Source: JACVRX01 sp046726315 (GTDB lineage: Bacteria; Actinomycetota; Actinomycetes; Jiangellales; Jiangellaceae). Taken from it: a stretch of DNA of 28,744 bases. The notes beneath the pieces were generated by a model, which saw only the letters and a program-made list of their open reading frames with translations, searched no databases and was not told where the DNA came from. Location of the stretch: the NCBI GenBank assembly GCA_046726315.1, contig JBKPAG010000026.1, positions 1-28,744 on the forward strand, in the 5' to 3' direction. Numbering within the stretch: position 1 is the stretch's first letter; each line of letters opens with the position of its first letter. This document shows, piece after piece, positions 1-8,415 of the stretch. Both the position numbers and the translations under genes were made by a program.

Positions 1-1
1 C

Positions 2-226
2 TGCGTGATCGAACCCGGTGCGATCGTCTCGGACTGGTCCACCCTCGGCCACCACTGCCGCGTCACCGCTGGTGCCGTACTCGTACAACGCTCGGAGTTC
101 CCCGACCGATCCTTGATCTCGGGCTGCCTGGCGGAACGCACGGGCGAGACAAGTCCGCCGCTCGCCCGGCCGACCTGGGCGCTCACCCACGACGAGGTCG
201 CCACCATCACGCGCGTCGGCCGCTGA
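2..226 (+). CDS. C-terminal end of a gamma-carbonic-anhydrase/hexapeptide-repeat protein (cut by window edge)
   Basis: The frame is open from the first bases of the window, so the gene begins upstream and only about 74 C-terminal residues are seen. They read as left-handed beta-helix rungs (VIEPGAIVSDWSTLGHHC, then RVTAGAVLVQRSEFPDRSLISG), the pattern of the trimeric LbH family of gamma-carbonic anhydrases and acetyltransferases, followed by a short polar tail that would form the C-terminal helix. No catalytic residue can be judged from this piece. The GTG at 5 is probably not the start, because a beta-helix domain needs more rungs. Since the next five coding segments are all relics, this one could be a remnant too. 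Confidence 0.5.
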   Translation, partial: CVIEPGAIVSDWSTLGHHCRVTAGAVLVQRSEFPDRSLISGCLAERTGETSPPLARPTWALTHDEVATITRVGR

Positions 227-267
227 CCTCGCCAGGTGTGCGGTCATCCACCGCGGCCATCTTCGCG

Positions 268-450
268 TCATTCGTCGGTGGAGGTCATCGCCAGCCCCTC
301 CTTGATCGCCAGCGTCACCGGCGTCCTCTCCGCGACACTCTCGAGCTTCGCGCGGTCCGAGTCGTCGAGATCACATCAGCCGCACCTGGCGCTCGATCGA
401 GTTGATCCCTCCTCCTCGTTCCGGCAGGCGTTGGCATCGACCTCGATGCG
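268..450 (-). pseudogene. OsmC/Ohr-family C-terminal remnant
   Basis: Reading leftward from about 450 to the TGA at 268-270, two frames together give the end of an OsmC-type protein: a strand with INSIERQVRLM, then LDDSDRAKLESVAERTPVTL and AIKEGLAM before the stop. The 'AERTPVT' helix is characteristic of OsmC-like (organic hydroperoxide/osmotic stress) proteins. The frame breaks just after QVRLM, where an in-frame TGA appears; a 1-2 base indel restores the reading. A third frame upstream (RIEVDANACRNEEG) may continue the same protein. The N-terminal half with the first catalytic cysteine is absent. This is a non-functional fragment; the assignment rests on about 45 residues. Confidence 0.5.
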
Positions 451-522
451 TTGACGAGGGATCGCCGGCGACAAGACGTGGTCGCCTAGCCGGGGCGGCC
501 ATGCGACCCGGGTGAAGCGTGA

Positions 523-1035
523 TCAGGGGAGGAGTAGGCCCCAGTAGAAAGCCCATGGCAGGAACACGACGCCGGCGGTAAGCAGCAGTCCGAGCCGTAC
601 GCGTTCGCCTCGCGGAACAGTTGCGGCGGCGCGGCGCCATGCCGCCGCGGTCGCGATGGCGGCGGCGACGGCGGCCACGGCAAGCCCATGCAGGGCGAGC
701 CATGGCAGGGGCCTGCCGGCGAGGATGGCCCCGGGGCCTGCTGACCTTCCGGCGGCCATCAGGTAGAAGAGGTAGCACAGGAGGCCGATCGCGGCTGCGA
801 ATCCCGCTCCTGCGAGCAGGCGAGCCCATCGGCTCACCGGGTGCAGCCTCCGCCCGCGCAGCCGTCGCCCCAGGGCCACGATCGGGTACGCGGTGAACGC
901 CACGACGAGCAGCATGAACAGGGCGAGCTGCATCCAGGCCGACTCCCACGACGCAGAGCGCGGTGCCTCGCTGCTCGGGTAGTCCTGCGTGGGCGGTGTC
1001 GGGGCGTCGGCGTTGGGGAGGTGTCCGCTGGTCAC
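523..1035 (-). pseudogene. C-terminal membrane domain, possibly of a serine hydrolase (beta-lactamase-like), truncated
   Basis: The 170-residue frame begins with a proline-rich stretch of about 30 residues followed by four hydrophobic helices (about residues 35-55, 72-93, 108-130 and 148-168). A tail of four helices ending in FLPWAFYWGLLLP resembles the membrane-anchoring C-terminus of large actinobacterial beta-lactamase-related serine hydrolases, but no catalytic domain is present. The frame stays open a little upstream of the GTG at 1035 and then abuts a headless regulator on the other strand, so a truncation at about 1040 is likely. A free-standing four-helix membrane protein of unknown function is the alternative. 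Confidence 0.4.
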
Positions 1036-1058
1036 GTCATGGACCCACGAGCCGACCA

Positions 1059-1493
1059 GTGCTCGGCGCCAATACCGGCACCACCAGCTACCACCTGCGC
1101 CAGCTGGAGAAGTACGGCTTCATCGAGGAGATCCCCGACCGATCCACCGGCCGGGAACGCTGGTGGCGCAGCGTCGCCAGCCCGCGCGACATCCGCATGC
1201 CCGCCCCGGAGACACTGGCACCCGAGGACCGGCCCGTGCTCGCCGAGTTGCTGCGCCTCGGGCACGCCGAGGACATGGAGTTGCTCGCCAGATTGCCCGC
1301 GGCGTACGAACGGGATCGAGCTTGGGCGATGCTCTCGCGTGGGTTCACCCACATGACCGCACAAGGCCTGGCCGAGTTCTTTGAAGCCTACATTCGGCTC
1401 CTGCAGCAACACGGCCACCGCCCCGAGGACGCACCCCGGGACGCCCGCCCCGTCAACATCCGCCTCTTCACCCCCGCCGCCGACGAAGACTGA
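1059..1493 (+). pseudogene. Winged-helix (ArsR/HTH_20-like) transcriptional regulator lacking its N-terminus
   Basis: The frame contains the recognition helix and wing of an ArsR-like winged helix: NTGTTSYHLRQLEKYGFIEE, followed by a wing with GRERWWRS. A helical C-terminal domain ends in NIRLFTPAADED. In this family that motif normally comes about 40 residues after the start, behind two helices beginning near 'HPTRLRLL'. Here the upstream residues in the same frame are unrelated basic sequence that overlaps the opposite-strand membrane relic. A GTG at 1059 could start a shortened product, but it would lack half the DNA-binding domain. I read it as an N-terminally deleted pseudogene; its target is unknown. 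Confidence 0.6.
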
Positions 1494-1750
1494 CCCACCC
1501 GACGGCACACTTCTGAGCCCACGAACAACCACGAATCATGGCTCGCGCACCACGCCTTCCTCGCCGCTGATCGGATCGCCTTCGCGGTCGAACCCGCAGC
1601 ATGTCGGTTCGCGCAGCATGTCGGCGCTCGCCTGGCCGGTGGGCCCGACGCCGCTCTCGATCAGCCGGCCGACATTGGTGCGATCACCAGGTCATCGGGG
1701 TATGGGGCCAGCCTCTAGCGGATCATGCGCTGCCGAGATACCGCTGCTGC
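1494..1750. other. Gene-free interval with an aldo/keto-reductase shard
   Basis: No intact gene is present. On the minus strand, 1714-1661 reads RLAPYPDDLVIAPMSAG followed by a stop. The RLAPYPDDLVIA part matches a conserved stretch of aldo/keto reductases (usually 'PYPDDLVIATK'). It is too short to be certain, but it fits the pattern of gene shards at this end of the window. Confidence 0.25.
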
Positions 1751-3595
1751 TCAGCCCAGCATTCGGTCGAGTGTGAACGCTGCGGAGATCAGCGCCAGAT
1801 GGGTGAAGGCTTGGGGGAAGTTGCCGAGTTGCTCGCCGGTCGGACCGATCTGCTCTGAGTACAGCCCCAGGTGGTTGGCATAGGTGAGCATCTTCTCGTA
1901 GGCCAGCCGGGACTCGTCGAGGCGATCGGCCCGGGCCAGTGCCTCGACCCACCAGAACGAGCACATGGAGAAGGTGCCTTCGTCGACGTCGAGCCCGTCG
2001 GGTGCGGCCTTGGGGTTGTAGCGGTAGACCAGGGAGTCGGACACCAGCTCGTGGCGCACGGCGTCCAGGGTGGTTAGCCAGCGAGGGTCGCGTGGGGCGA
2101 TGAACTTCACCAGCGGCATGAGCAGCACGGCGGCGTCGAGCACGTCGGTGTCGTAGTGCTGCACGAACGCCTGTCGTGCTTGGTGCCAGCCCCGCGCCAT
2201 GATCTGGCGGTACACGCGGTCGCGCTGCGCTTCCCAACGTACGGCGTCGTAGGGCAGCCCGCGTTGACGGCCGACCCGGATCGCCCGCTCGAACGCCACC
2301 CAGGACATGAGCCGGGAGTAGGTGAAATGCTGCCGCGCGCCGCGGGTTTCCCAGATGCCCTCGTCGGCCTGATCCCAGTGGTCGCATAGCCAGTCGATGA
2401 TCCGCGACAAGTCCTCCCATGCCTCGTGGTAGATCGGCTCGCCGTACTTGTTGTACAGGTACACCGAATCCATCAGCTCGCCGTAGATGTCCAGCTGGAG
2501 CTGCCGGGTGGCGTCGTTGCCGATGCGCACCGGATGCGAGCCGCGGTAGCCCTCGAAGTGGGTCAGCTCCGTCTCGGGCAGCTCGGCGCGCCCGTCGATT
2601 CCATACATGATCTGCAGCGGGCCGAGTGCTCGCGAGTGTTGCTCCCGGAACCGGTCGGTCAGCCATCCCATAAAGGCGCCCGCCTCGTCGGTGAAGCCCA
2701 AGCGCAGCAACCCGAACAGCGAGAAGGCGGCGTCGCGGATCCAGGTGTAGCGGTAGTCCCAGTTGCGGGAGCCGCCCAGGTATTCGGGCAAGGAGGTCGT
2801 GGGGGCAGCGACGATGGCGCCGGTGGGGGCGTAGGTCAGCAGCTTCAGGGTCAGGGCCGAGCGGTGCACCATCTCCCGCCAGCGACCCGAATAGCGGGAG
2901 CGCCCGAGCCACCCGCGCCAGAAGGCGATGGTGGCCTCATAGGACCTACGGCCGGCGTCCGCAGCGACCGGACGCGGCGTCTCACCAGCCTCGACCGGTT
3001 CGAGCACGAAGGTGAGCGTGTCGCCGGCCTCGAGACAGAACCTCGCCTGCACCCCCTGCTCGGAGCGCGGCAGCGGCAGCGGCGAGCACAGCCCGAGCGA
3101 GAGCTGCGGGCTGTCGAACACCACGCCGTACTCGTACGGGCGCACCTGGTGAGCCACGCGGGCGTAGTCGAAGCGCGGCTCCACCTCCATGGCGAGGTTC
3201 AGCTGGCCGCGGACACCAACCACCCGCCGCACCAGGGTGTGCGCATGGCCGGGTGCGCCGACCACCGGCATGAAGTCCTCCACCTCGGCCACGCCCTCCG
3301 GTGACAGAAACCGGGTGACCAGCACGTTGGTGTCGGGCAGGTACAGCTGGCGCGACGTCCACCCGCGCCCCGTGGGGGACAGCGACCAATGCCCGCCGCG
3401 GCGGGCGTCCAGGATCGCCCCGAACACGCTCGGCGCGTCGAACCGCGGGCAGCAATACCAATCGATCGTCCCCTCGGTGCCCACCAGCGCCACCGTGTGC
3501 AGGTTGCCGATCACCCCGTGCTCAGCGATCGGCAGATAGCCGCCCCCCGACGGGCGACCCTGCGCCGCCAGGCCGGCGAACGACACACCCGTCAT
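1751..3595 (-). CDS. Glycoside hydrolase family 15 protein (trehalase/glucoamylase-like)
   Basis: This intact 614-residue GH15 enzyme would hydrolyse alpha-glucosidic bonds with inversion; in actinobacteria close relatives act as cytosolic trehalases. The N-terminal beta-sandwich carries the usual opening YLPIAEHGVIGNLHTVALVG and GTIDWYCCPRFDAPSVF (about residues 20-57). The (alpha/alpha)6 barrel contains SRNWDYRYTWIRDA (276-289), the general-acid motif DEGIWE (E416 by alignment with fungal glucoamylase W-E) and the general-base motif DEGTFSMCSFW (E539). Length is normal and no signal peptide is seen. The ATG at 3595 places the conserved opening at the expected position. It follows the BKACE gene on the same strand after 248 bases that contain a perfect palindrome. 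Trehalose versus starch-type substrate cannot be decided from sequence alone. Confidence 0.9.
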   Translation of the reverse strand: MTGVSFAGLAAQGRPSGGGYLPIAEHGVIGNLHTVALVGTEGTIDWYCCPRFDAPSVFGAILDARRGGHWSLSPTGRGWTSRQLYLPDTNVLVTRFLSPEGVAEVEDFMPVVGAPGHAHTLVRRVVGVRGQLNLAMEVEPRFDYARVAHQVRPYEYGVVFDSPQLSLGLCSPLPLPRSEQGVQARFCLEAGDTLTFVLEPVEAGETPRPVAADAGRRSYEATIAFWRGWLGRSRYSGRWREMVHRSALTLKLLTYAPTGAIVAAPTTSLPEYLGGSRNWDYRYTWIRDAAFSLFGLLRLGFTDEAGAFMGWLTDRFREQHSRALGPLQIMYGIDGRAELPETELTHFEGYRGSHPVRIGNDATRQLQLDIYGELMDSVYLYNKYGEPIYHEAWEDLSRIIDWLCDHWDQADEGIWETRGARQHFTYSRLMSWVAFERAIRVGRQRGLPYDAVRWEAQRDRVYRQIMARGWHQARQAFVQHYDTDVLDAAVLLMPLVKFIAPRDPRWLTTLDAVRHELVSDSLVYRYNPKAAPDGLDVDEGTFSMCSFWWVEALARADRLDESRLAYEKMLTYANHLGLYSEQIGPTGEQLGNFPQAFTHLALISAAFTLDRMLG

Positions 3596-3694
3596 CGACC
3601 ACCAACTCGCCTCGACCGCTCAGCCTAATCGGCGACGTTAGGCAACCTCGCCCGTGTCGCCGCGGGTAGCCGATCGAAAGCCGCTGATGTGCCG

Positions 3695-3710
3695 ACGAGA
3701 TACATCTCGT
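3695..3710. promoter_or_regulatory. Perfect 16-bp palindrome, TetR-type operator candidate upstream of GH15
   Basis: ACGAGAT and ATCTCGT are separated by AC, giving seven-base arms about 100 bases upstream of the GH15 start. Size, AT-rich centre and position resemble TetR-family operators. No TetR gene lies nearby. The rest of 3596-3843 shows no gene. Confidence 0.4.
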
Positions 3711-3843
3711 ATCGTCCCAGATGCGAGGTGGTGCCGCCGAGCGATTTCGGCGTCGCAGGCGAGCTTCGTCGGTTGTCGCGGTCATGCCGTAAGCCGCAAG
3801 CCGAGTTCCGCCGTTATCCGCCTGCCAAACCCGGGCAGGTCTA

Positions 3844-4638
3844 TCACCCTGGCCAGGCGCTGCCTGGGTGTTGCACAAGCAGCGAGGCAGCGACGGCGAC
3901 GAGTTCGCCGTTGCCCGAGGCCTGACGCCCGTCGGGCAGGACCGGCGTGTCCTCGAGCCCGGTCCGGATCCCGTGCCCCCGCGGCACAGCCCGCCTGTTG
4001 ACCGCCCAGGACGCCACGCCGTCGCCATGATGGACCTGTTCGAGCTGCACGTCCGCCTCGGCGAGCAGCCGCTCCATGGCCGCCGCATGCTCCACCGCTT
4101 CATCGGGGTCGGCGTCCAGCGGCTCCACCAGCACCCGCACGCAGCGACTGGCGATTCCCGCGGCTACGAAGGCGCGCGCGTCATCGAGCGACAGCAGGCC
4201 GGCCTCCAAACCGACGGCCCGTGCGACCAGCAGCTCGCATAGATCCAGGATCCCCGCCTCGCCCTGGTTGACCGTGACCAGCTCTGGCAGCTCGGTCCAA
4301 GCCGCGACCAGCGCATACCGGCGCCCCGGGTCGGGCTCGATGCCAGCAGAGGTGCTCAGCGAGATCGGGATGCCTGGGCAGGCGGCCCGGACGGCGCGCA
4401 GGGCCGCGGCGCAGGGTGCCGCTTCGAAGGTCTGTTGGCCGCTGTCGTCGTAGGGATGCAGATGTAGGGACCGGGCACCGGCGTCGATAGCCGCGCGCGC
4501 CTCGGCGGCCAGCTCGTCCGGGGTGCGCGGGAGCGCGGGGTGCACCCGATCACCGTTGAGCGCCGCCTGCAACAGGGCAACGGGCCGGGCCGCTCTGGAC
4601 TCGCCTGACGCCCCGCTGAGGGGCTGCTCCGTGCTCAC
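3844..4638 (-). CDS. Beta-keto acid cleavage enzyme (BKACE, DUF849 family)
   Basis: BKACE enzymes are Zn-dependent TIM-barrel proteins that condense a beta-keto acid with acetyl-CoA and release acetoacetate plus a new CoA ester; Kce of lysine fermentation is the founding member. The 264-residue protein has the AALNGDR opening (25-31), the metal-binding HLHPYD (H59, H61) and GHGIRTGLEDTP (221-232). R225, E229 and D230 line up with catalytic Arg226, metal ligand Glu230 and Asp231 of Kce. NQGEAG (125-130) is another family motif. Length is slightly short but the protein looks complete. No lysine-fermentation genes are nearby, so the substrate is open; many actinobacterial paralogues are orphan enzymes. 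The start ATG at 4638 lies 25 bases from the PPOX relic's stop. Confidence 0.85.
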   Translation of the reverse strand: MSTEQPLSGASGESRAARPVALLQAALNGDRVHPALPRTPDELAAEARAAIDAGARSLHLHPYDDSGQQTFEAAPCAAALRAVRAACPGIPISLSTSAGIEPDPGRRYALVAAWTELPELVTVNQGEAGILDLCELLVARAVGLEAGLLSLDDARAFVAAGIASRCVRVLVEPLDADPDEAVEHAAAMERLLAEADVQLEQVHHGDGVASWAVNRRAVPRGHGIRTGLEDTPVLPDGRQASGNGELVAVAASLLVQHPGSAWPG

Positions 4639-4663
4639 TCCGTCGATGTCCGTGGTGTCAGTC

Positions 4664-5001
4664 TCATGGCCGTGGCTCCCCGCTGTCGCGGGCGACGCTG
4701 CGGGCCCGGCGCCCAGAGTCGTCGAGGCCCCAACCTACGATCCGTTCGGGATAGATGCGGATGCGTGGCTCGGGGTCACCGATCGCTTCGGCATGGCCGC
4801 GGATCTCTACGCCACGGGGCCGGAATGGCGGCAGTACGTCGTCGATCACGATTGCGGCGCGGCCGGTGCGGGCGACGTCGCGGAACTTCTTGGTGGCGGT
4901 GAAGTTGTGCCCCGTGACCTCGACAACCCCGCTGTCGGGTCGACGCTCCACATGCCAACCGGGGTGATGTGGTGTGTGCCGTCGGGGCCGACGAGGGGGT
5001 C
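4664..5001 (-). pseudogene. PPOX-class F420-dependent oxidoreductase remnant, headless and frameshifted
   Basis: PPOX/F420-dependent split-barrel oxidoreductases begin near 'ATVGPDGTPHVTPVGW'. Here the matching start, PLVGPDGTHHITPVG, occurs in one frame at about 5001-4957. The continuation is one frame over: WHVERRPDSGVVEVTGHN, then FTATKKFRDVARTGRAAIVI and a second barrel strand ending in RIRIYPERIVGWGLD. A deletion of about four bases at a 'ttgg' repeat would explain the shift. The first 15-20 residues are missing because the sequence runs directly into the broken MFS gene. HNFTATKKFRD is the F420-binding-type signature. A shortened product from the GTG at 4951 is conceivable but would lack the first strands. 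Confidence 0.65.
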
Positions 5002-6112
5002 AGCGGCACAAAGCTCAACCCCATCCCCAGGCCGAGCAGCATGATCGGGCCGGCCACGTCGACGTGGTAGCTCCCGTCGATGTGGATGCGGGCAAGCAGC
5101 ATCAGACTGACCCCAGCCAGCGCTAGCCCGCCAGCCAACAGGCGTCTCGGGCCAACCCGGCTGATGAGCGTGGGGGCTAGCCGGGTCCCAGCAAACACCC
5201 GACAGCGCCAGCGGCAGGGTCGCGAGTCCAGCCTGGATGGCTGAGAACCCCAGGATCTGCTGCAGGTACAGGGTGAGGAAGAAGATGGGCGACGCGATGA
5301 TCGCGGCGCTGCCCAGCAGCGCCACCGCATCGGCTGCGACCAGGCTGCGGTGGCGGAAGATGCTCAGGGGAACCAGAGGGGCGGGGTGGTAGGCCTCGAT
5401 CGGCAAAAACGCGCCGAGCAGAACCACAGCGGCCAGGAAGGTACCGAGAGTCAAGGGGGCCGTCCAGCCGCGCTCGGGTACCTGGCTGGTGGAGTACACA
5501 AGGGCGGTCAGACCGGCGGTGATCGTACTGGCGCCAGCGACGTCGATGCGAGCGCGCAGCTGCGCGGGATACGCGGGGACCAGGCGTGGTGTGGCCGCCA
5601 GTATCAGGGCGCCGACCGGCACGTTGACGAACAGCACCCACCGCCAGCTGAGGTACCGGGTGAGCAGCCCGCCGGCCAGCATGCCGACGGCGCCGCCGCT
5701 GGCGAGTACCGCGCTCCACACCCCCAACGCGCGGTTGCGCTCAGGGCCTTCGGCGAACGTCGTGGTGAGGATCGACAGCCCGGCCGGCCCGGCCAGAGCC
5801 GCGCCCAACCCCTGTAGGGCGCGTGCACCGATCAGCACACTTCCCGCTGGGGCCAGCCCGCCGAGGAAGGAAGCCAGGGTGAAGGCCGCCACACCGGTCA
5901 GAAAGACCCGCCGGCGGCCCACACGGTCGGCGAGGCGGCCGCCGAGCAAATAAGAAGCCGCCGTAGCCCACGGCGTAGGCGTTGACCACCCACTGCAGGC
6001 CGTTGGGGGTCATCTGGAAGGCCTGCTGGATGGTGGGCAGGGCGACGTTGGTGATGGTGAGGTCGAGGATGAGCATGAGCCCGGTGCCGGCTATGACCAG
6101 CAGCGTCAGGTG
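5002..6112 (-). pseudogene. DHA2-type MFS drug exporter, frameshifted and C-terminally truncated
   Basis: Three frames together give an EmrB/QacA-like proton antiporter. The first frame has the N-terminal helix PHLTLLVIAGTGLMLILDLT with ITNVALPTIQ. The second runs from about 5949 with motif A (GGRLADRVGRRRVF), motif C-like GGAVGMLAGGLLTRYLSWRW and NVPVGALIL. The third has VFAGTRLAPTLISRVGPRRL and GLGMGLSFVPLT. Single-base shifts at about 5950 and 5200 separate them. The sequence stops at SFVPLT, about two-thirds through a 14-helix protein, and fuses to the PPOX relic. The N-terminus also lacks its start and abuts the ABC ATPase relic. It cannot yield a working transporter. Confidence 0.8.
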
Positions 6113-6114
6113 CG

Positions 6115-6460
6115 GCCATGCGGGCCCGCCGCAGCGGGTTCGTCTTCCAGCAGTTCTTCCTCGCCCCCGGAGTCACCGCGTTGGACAACGTGGCCGACGG
6201 GCTGCTCTACACCGGACTGCCGCTACGCAGGCGGCGCGCGCGAGCCCGGCAGACCGCCGCTACTGCTCGCCGACGAACCCACCGGGCGCTGGACTCAGCC
6301 TCCGGGGCCGCCGTGCTCAAGCTGCTACACGAGCTGCGCGACGCCGGCACCACGATCGTGGTCATCACCCACGACCACACCATCGCGGCCGAGCTGCCGG
6401 CGCCAGGTGCACATCCTCGACGGCCGGATCGAATCCGACGAGAGGACCGAACAGGCATGA
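6115..6460 (+). pseudogene. ABC transporter ATP-binding protein (LolD/MacB-type), severely deleted
   Basis: Recognisable pieces are the Q-loop region GFVFQQFFLAPGVTALDNVA (about 6133-6192), the Walker B segment PLLLADEPTG (about 6258-6290, another frame), then ALDSASGAAVLKLLHELRDA and TTIVVITHDHTIAAELP (H-loop His), and finally VHILDGRIESDERTEQA ending at 6460. The Walker A loop is missing, an internal deletion of about 50 residues removes the LSGGQ signature, and frameshifts occur at about 6288 and 6400. The stop overlaps the permease start (ATGA), the usual operon arrangement of this transporter class. Loss of Walker A and the signature makes it certainly non-functional. Confidence 0.8.
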
Positions 6461-7559
6461 GCGCGCCTACACCAGCCCCCGCCCGGCTTCGACCACGCGA
6501 CACCCTACGGGTGGCGTACTCCGGGCTGCGTACCCGACCGCTGCGGGCGGTGCTCTCCGCGTTGGGCATCGCCGTCGGCATCGCGGCGATGGTTGCTGTG
6601 GTCGGCATCTCGGCCAGCAGCCGCGAACAGATCAACCAACAGCTGCGCGAACTGGGCACCAATCTGCTCACCGTCACCGCGGGAATAGCTGTTCGGCGGA
6701 CAGGCCAAGCTCCCCGAAGACAGCGTCGACATGGTCGCCCGAATCGGGCCGGTGACCGCGGTCAGCGCAATCGGCTCCGTTGAGGACGCCGCGGTTTACC
6801 GCAACGACGAGATTGACCAGGACCAGACCAACGGGCTTGCTGTGAACGCTGCCCGGACCGACCTGATCGACACCGTCAGCGGCACCATCGCATCCGGCCG
6901 CTGGCTTGACGATGCCCTGGCCTCATACCCCACTGTGGTAATCGGCGCCACCACGGCCGACCGGCTGGGCATCTCCCAGACCGACGGCAGCGTCGCGGTA
7001 TGGCTTGGCGACCAGTGGTTCACCGTCGTGGGCATCCTGGAACCTGTACCGCTCGCGCCCGAACTGGACTCGTCTGCCCTGGTCGGCTGGCCTGTAGCTG
7101 CCGACCTGCTCGGCTTCGACGGCTCTCCGACGACCATCTACGAGCGGTCGGACGAGGCGGCCGTCGCTGACGTGCGTGGTGTGCTACCAGCCGCCGTCAA
7201 CCCAGCGCACCCGGAGGAGGTGGCCGTCAGCCGGCGCCAACACAATGGTCATCGCAGTCCTCGAACGTCGCACCGAAATCGGGCTACGGCGGGCCCTGGG
7301 CGCAACCCGGGCCCACATACGCCGGCAATTCTTGGGTGAGTCGGTGCTACTCGCCGGCCTTGGTGGGATTGCGGGGTGCTGTTCTCGGCGGTGCCGCGAC
7401 TGCAGCGTTCGCGACCAGCCGCGACTGGCCCGTCGCGCTACCCGCCTGGGTAATCGGCGGCGCGGCCGCCGCGACCATCCTCGTGGGCGCTATCGCGGTG
7501 CCTACCCCGCCGCGCGAGCGGCCCGCATGTCACCCACCGCCGCCATCTCCACCGTGTAG
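6457..7559 (+). pseudogene. MacB/FtsX-type ABC permease with frameshifts and an internal deletion
   Basis: The start is normal: RVAYSGLRTRPLRAVLSALG and IAVGIAAMVAVVGISASS form the N-terminal segment and first helix of a MacB-like permease, followed by the periplasmic start ELGTNLLTVTAG. A shift at about 6688 moves the periplasmic domain into another frame (to about 7230). There, sequence expected to include the second helix is missing, and the next frame resumes at ANTMVIAVLERRTEIGLRRA and LGATRAHIRRQFLGESVLLA. Further shifts at about 7375 and 7498 precede the terminal PAARAARMSPTAAISTV. Partner of the dead ATPase upstream; such systems export peptides, lipids or drugs. Confidence 0.8.
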
Positions 7560-7662
7560 ACCGATCACTCCGACCCGTCCCGCGACAGCTTGGCTGCTGC
7601 TCCGACAGTGTTCACGTCGTGCGCCAGGACCTGTTGTGCCGCGGCGAGCCGGTGAAGGGGAT

Positions 7663-8415
7663 TTAGGGCACGTCCGGCGGTGTCGGGAATCTTGGAGTCT
7701 TACGTAGCGGACGCAGCGTGTACCGCTGCAGCGGGAACAGCGTGCCCCAGACCGCGAGGAACACGACCGCTGCCGCGGATACCACCGCCACCGCGGGTGC
7801 GTCGGCTGCCTGGGTGACGAGGACGGTGATGGTCGCCGCTAGCGCCGCATCAACGGTCGCCACGACGGTCGGAGTGTTGACAAGGAAATGCACCCACAGC
7901 CGCCACACGCCAGGGTGATCGAGCATGTAGGTCGTCACCACGCTCCGCTCGTCGTCGTGGTGGCCGGTGGTGAAGTACGGCTCCAGGCCGGGCGCCATCG
8001 TCAGGTAGGCGTGGCGGAGCCGGTTCATGGCCACCACGAGCTGGAACTCCTCGGTGTTGATCTGCACCAGGCGCACGTAGGTGGCGACGCCCAGCAGCAG
8101 GACAACCGGCAGCAGCACCAACGCGACGGTGGTGGTGTGCGAGCCGAAGCTGGTCGCGTCGGCCAGCAGCGCGAGCGCGATGATCGAGGCGGACAGCACT
8201 GTGAGAAAGACGGTGGCACGGCTCATTGCTTCGTTCCAGATCAACGACCGCGTCGCAATCAGGCTCCAATGCTCGGTGGCAAGGATTGCAGCCGCGTCCG
8301 GCCCGAACGGGCGATCCCTGACCACGGCCGTTGCGGCCATGTTCACACCGCCATCGGTGTCGTCTGGCGCGCCGCGTGACGGTGCGGTGTTTGTGGTGTC
8401 CTCGGTGGCGTCCAT
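7663..8415 (-). CDS. Four-helix membrane protein of unknown function
   Basis: The 250-residue protein has a polar N-terminus of about 45 residues, the stretch ILATEHWSLIATRSLIWNEA, then two hydrophobic helices (about 70-86 and 95-115), a cytosolic loop of about 70 residues and two more helices (about 178-200 and 205-225). This resembles a recurrent actinobacterial family without assigned function. The ATG at 8415 is preceded by a good ribosome site (AGGGGA, eight bases away). An internal ATG at residue 26 is possible. Part of its first-helix coding sequence is duplicated at 8730-8769. It ends convergent to the dead permease across about 100 featureless bases. I do not infer a function. Confidence 0.7.
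   Translation of the reverse strand: MDATEDTTNTAPSRGAPDDTDGGVNMAATAVVRDRPFGPDAAAILATEHWSLIATRSLIWNEAMSRATVFLTVLSASIIALALLADATSFGSHTTTVALVLLPVVLLLGVATYVRLVQINTEEFQLVVAMNRLRHAYLTMAPGLEPYFTTGHHDDERSVVTTYMLDHPGVWRLWVHFLVNTPTVVATVDAALAATITVLVTQAADAPAVAVVSAAAVVFLAVWGTLFPLQRYTLRPLRKTPRFPTPPDVP
8154..8193. repeat. 40-nt dispersed repeat, copy A (inside membrane protein gene)
   Basis: Matches 8730-8769 in the same orientation at 38 of 40 positions (differences at 8161 and 8189). It encodes SASIIALALLADA of the first transmembrane helix on the minus strand. Confidence 0.7.

Noticed and set aside
1692..2912. Long open frame (406 codons) overlapping the GH15 gene
   Set aside because: It is a shifted frame of a high-GC gene, rich in Arg, Ala and Pro, with no family features, while GH15 reads perfectly in the other frame.
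4846..7559. All frameshifts explained as sequencing errors
   Set aside because: Single-base shifts could be errors, but missing blocks such as Walker A, the ABC signature and a permease helix cannot, and adjacent genes of several kilobases are error-free.
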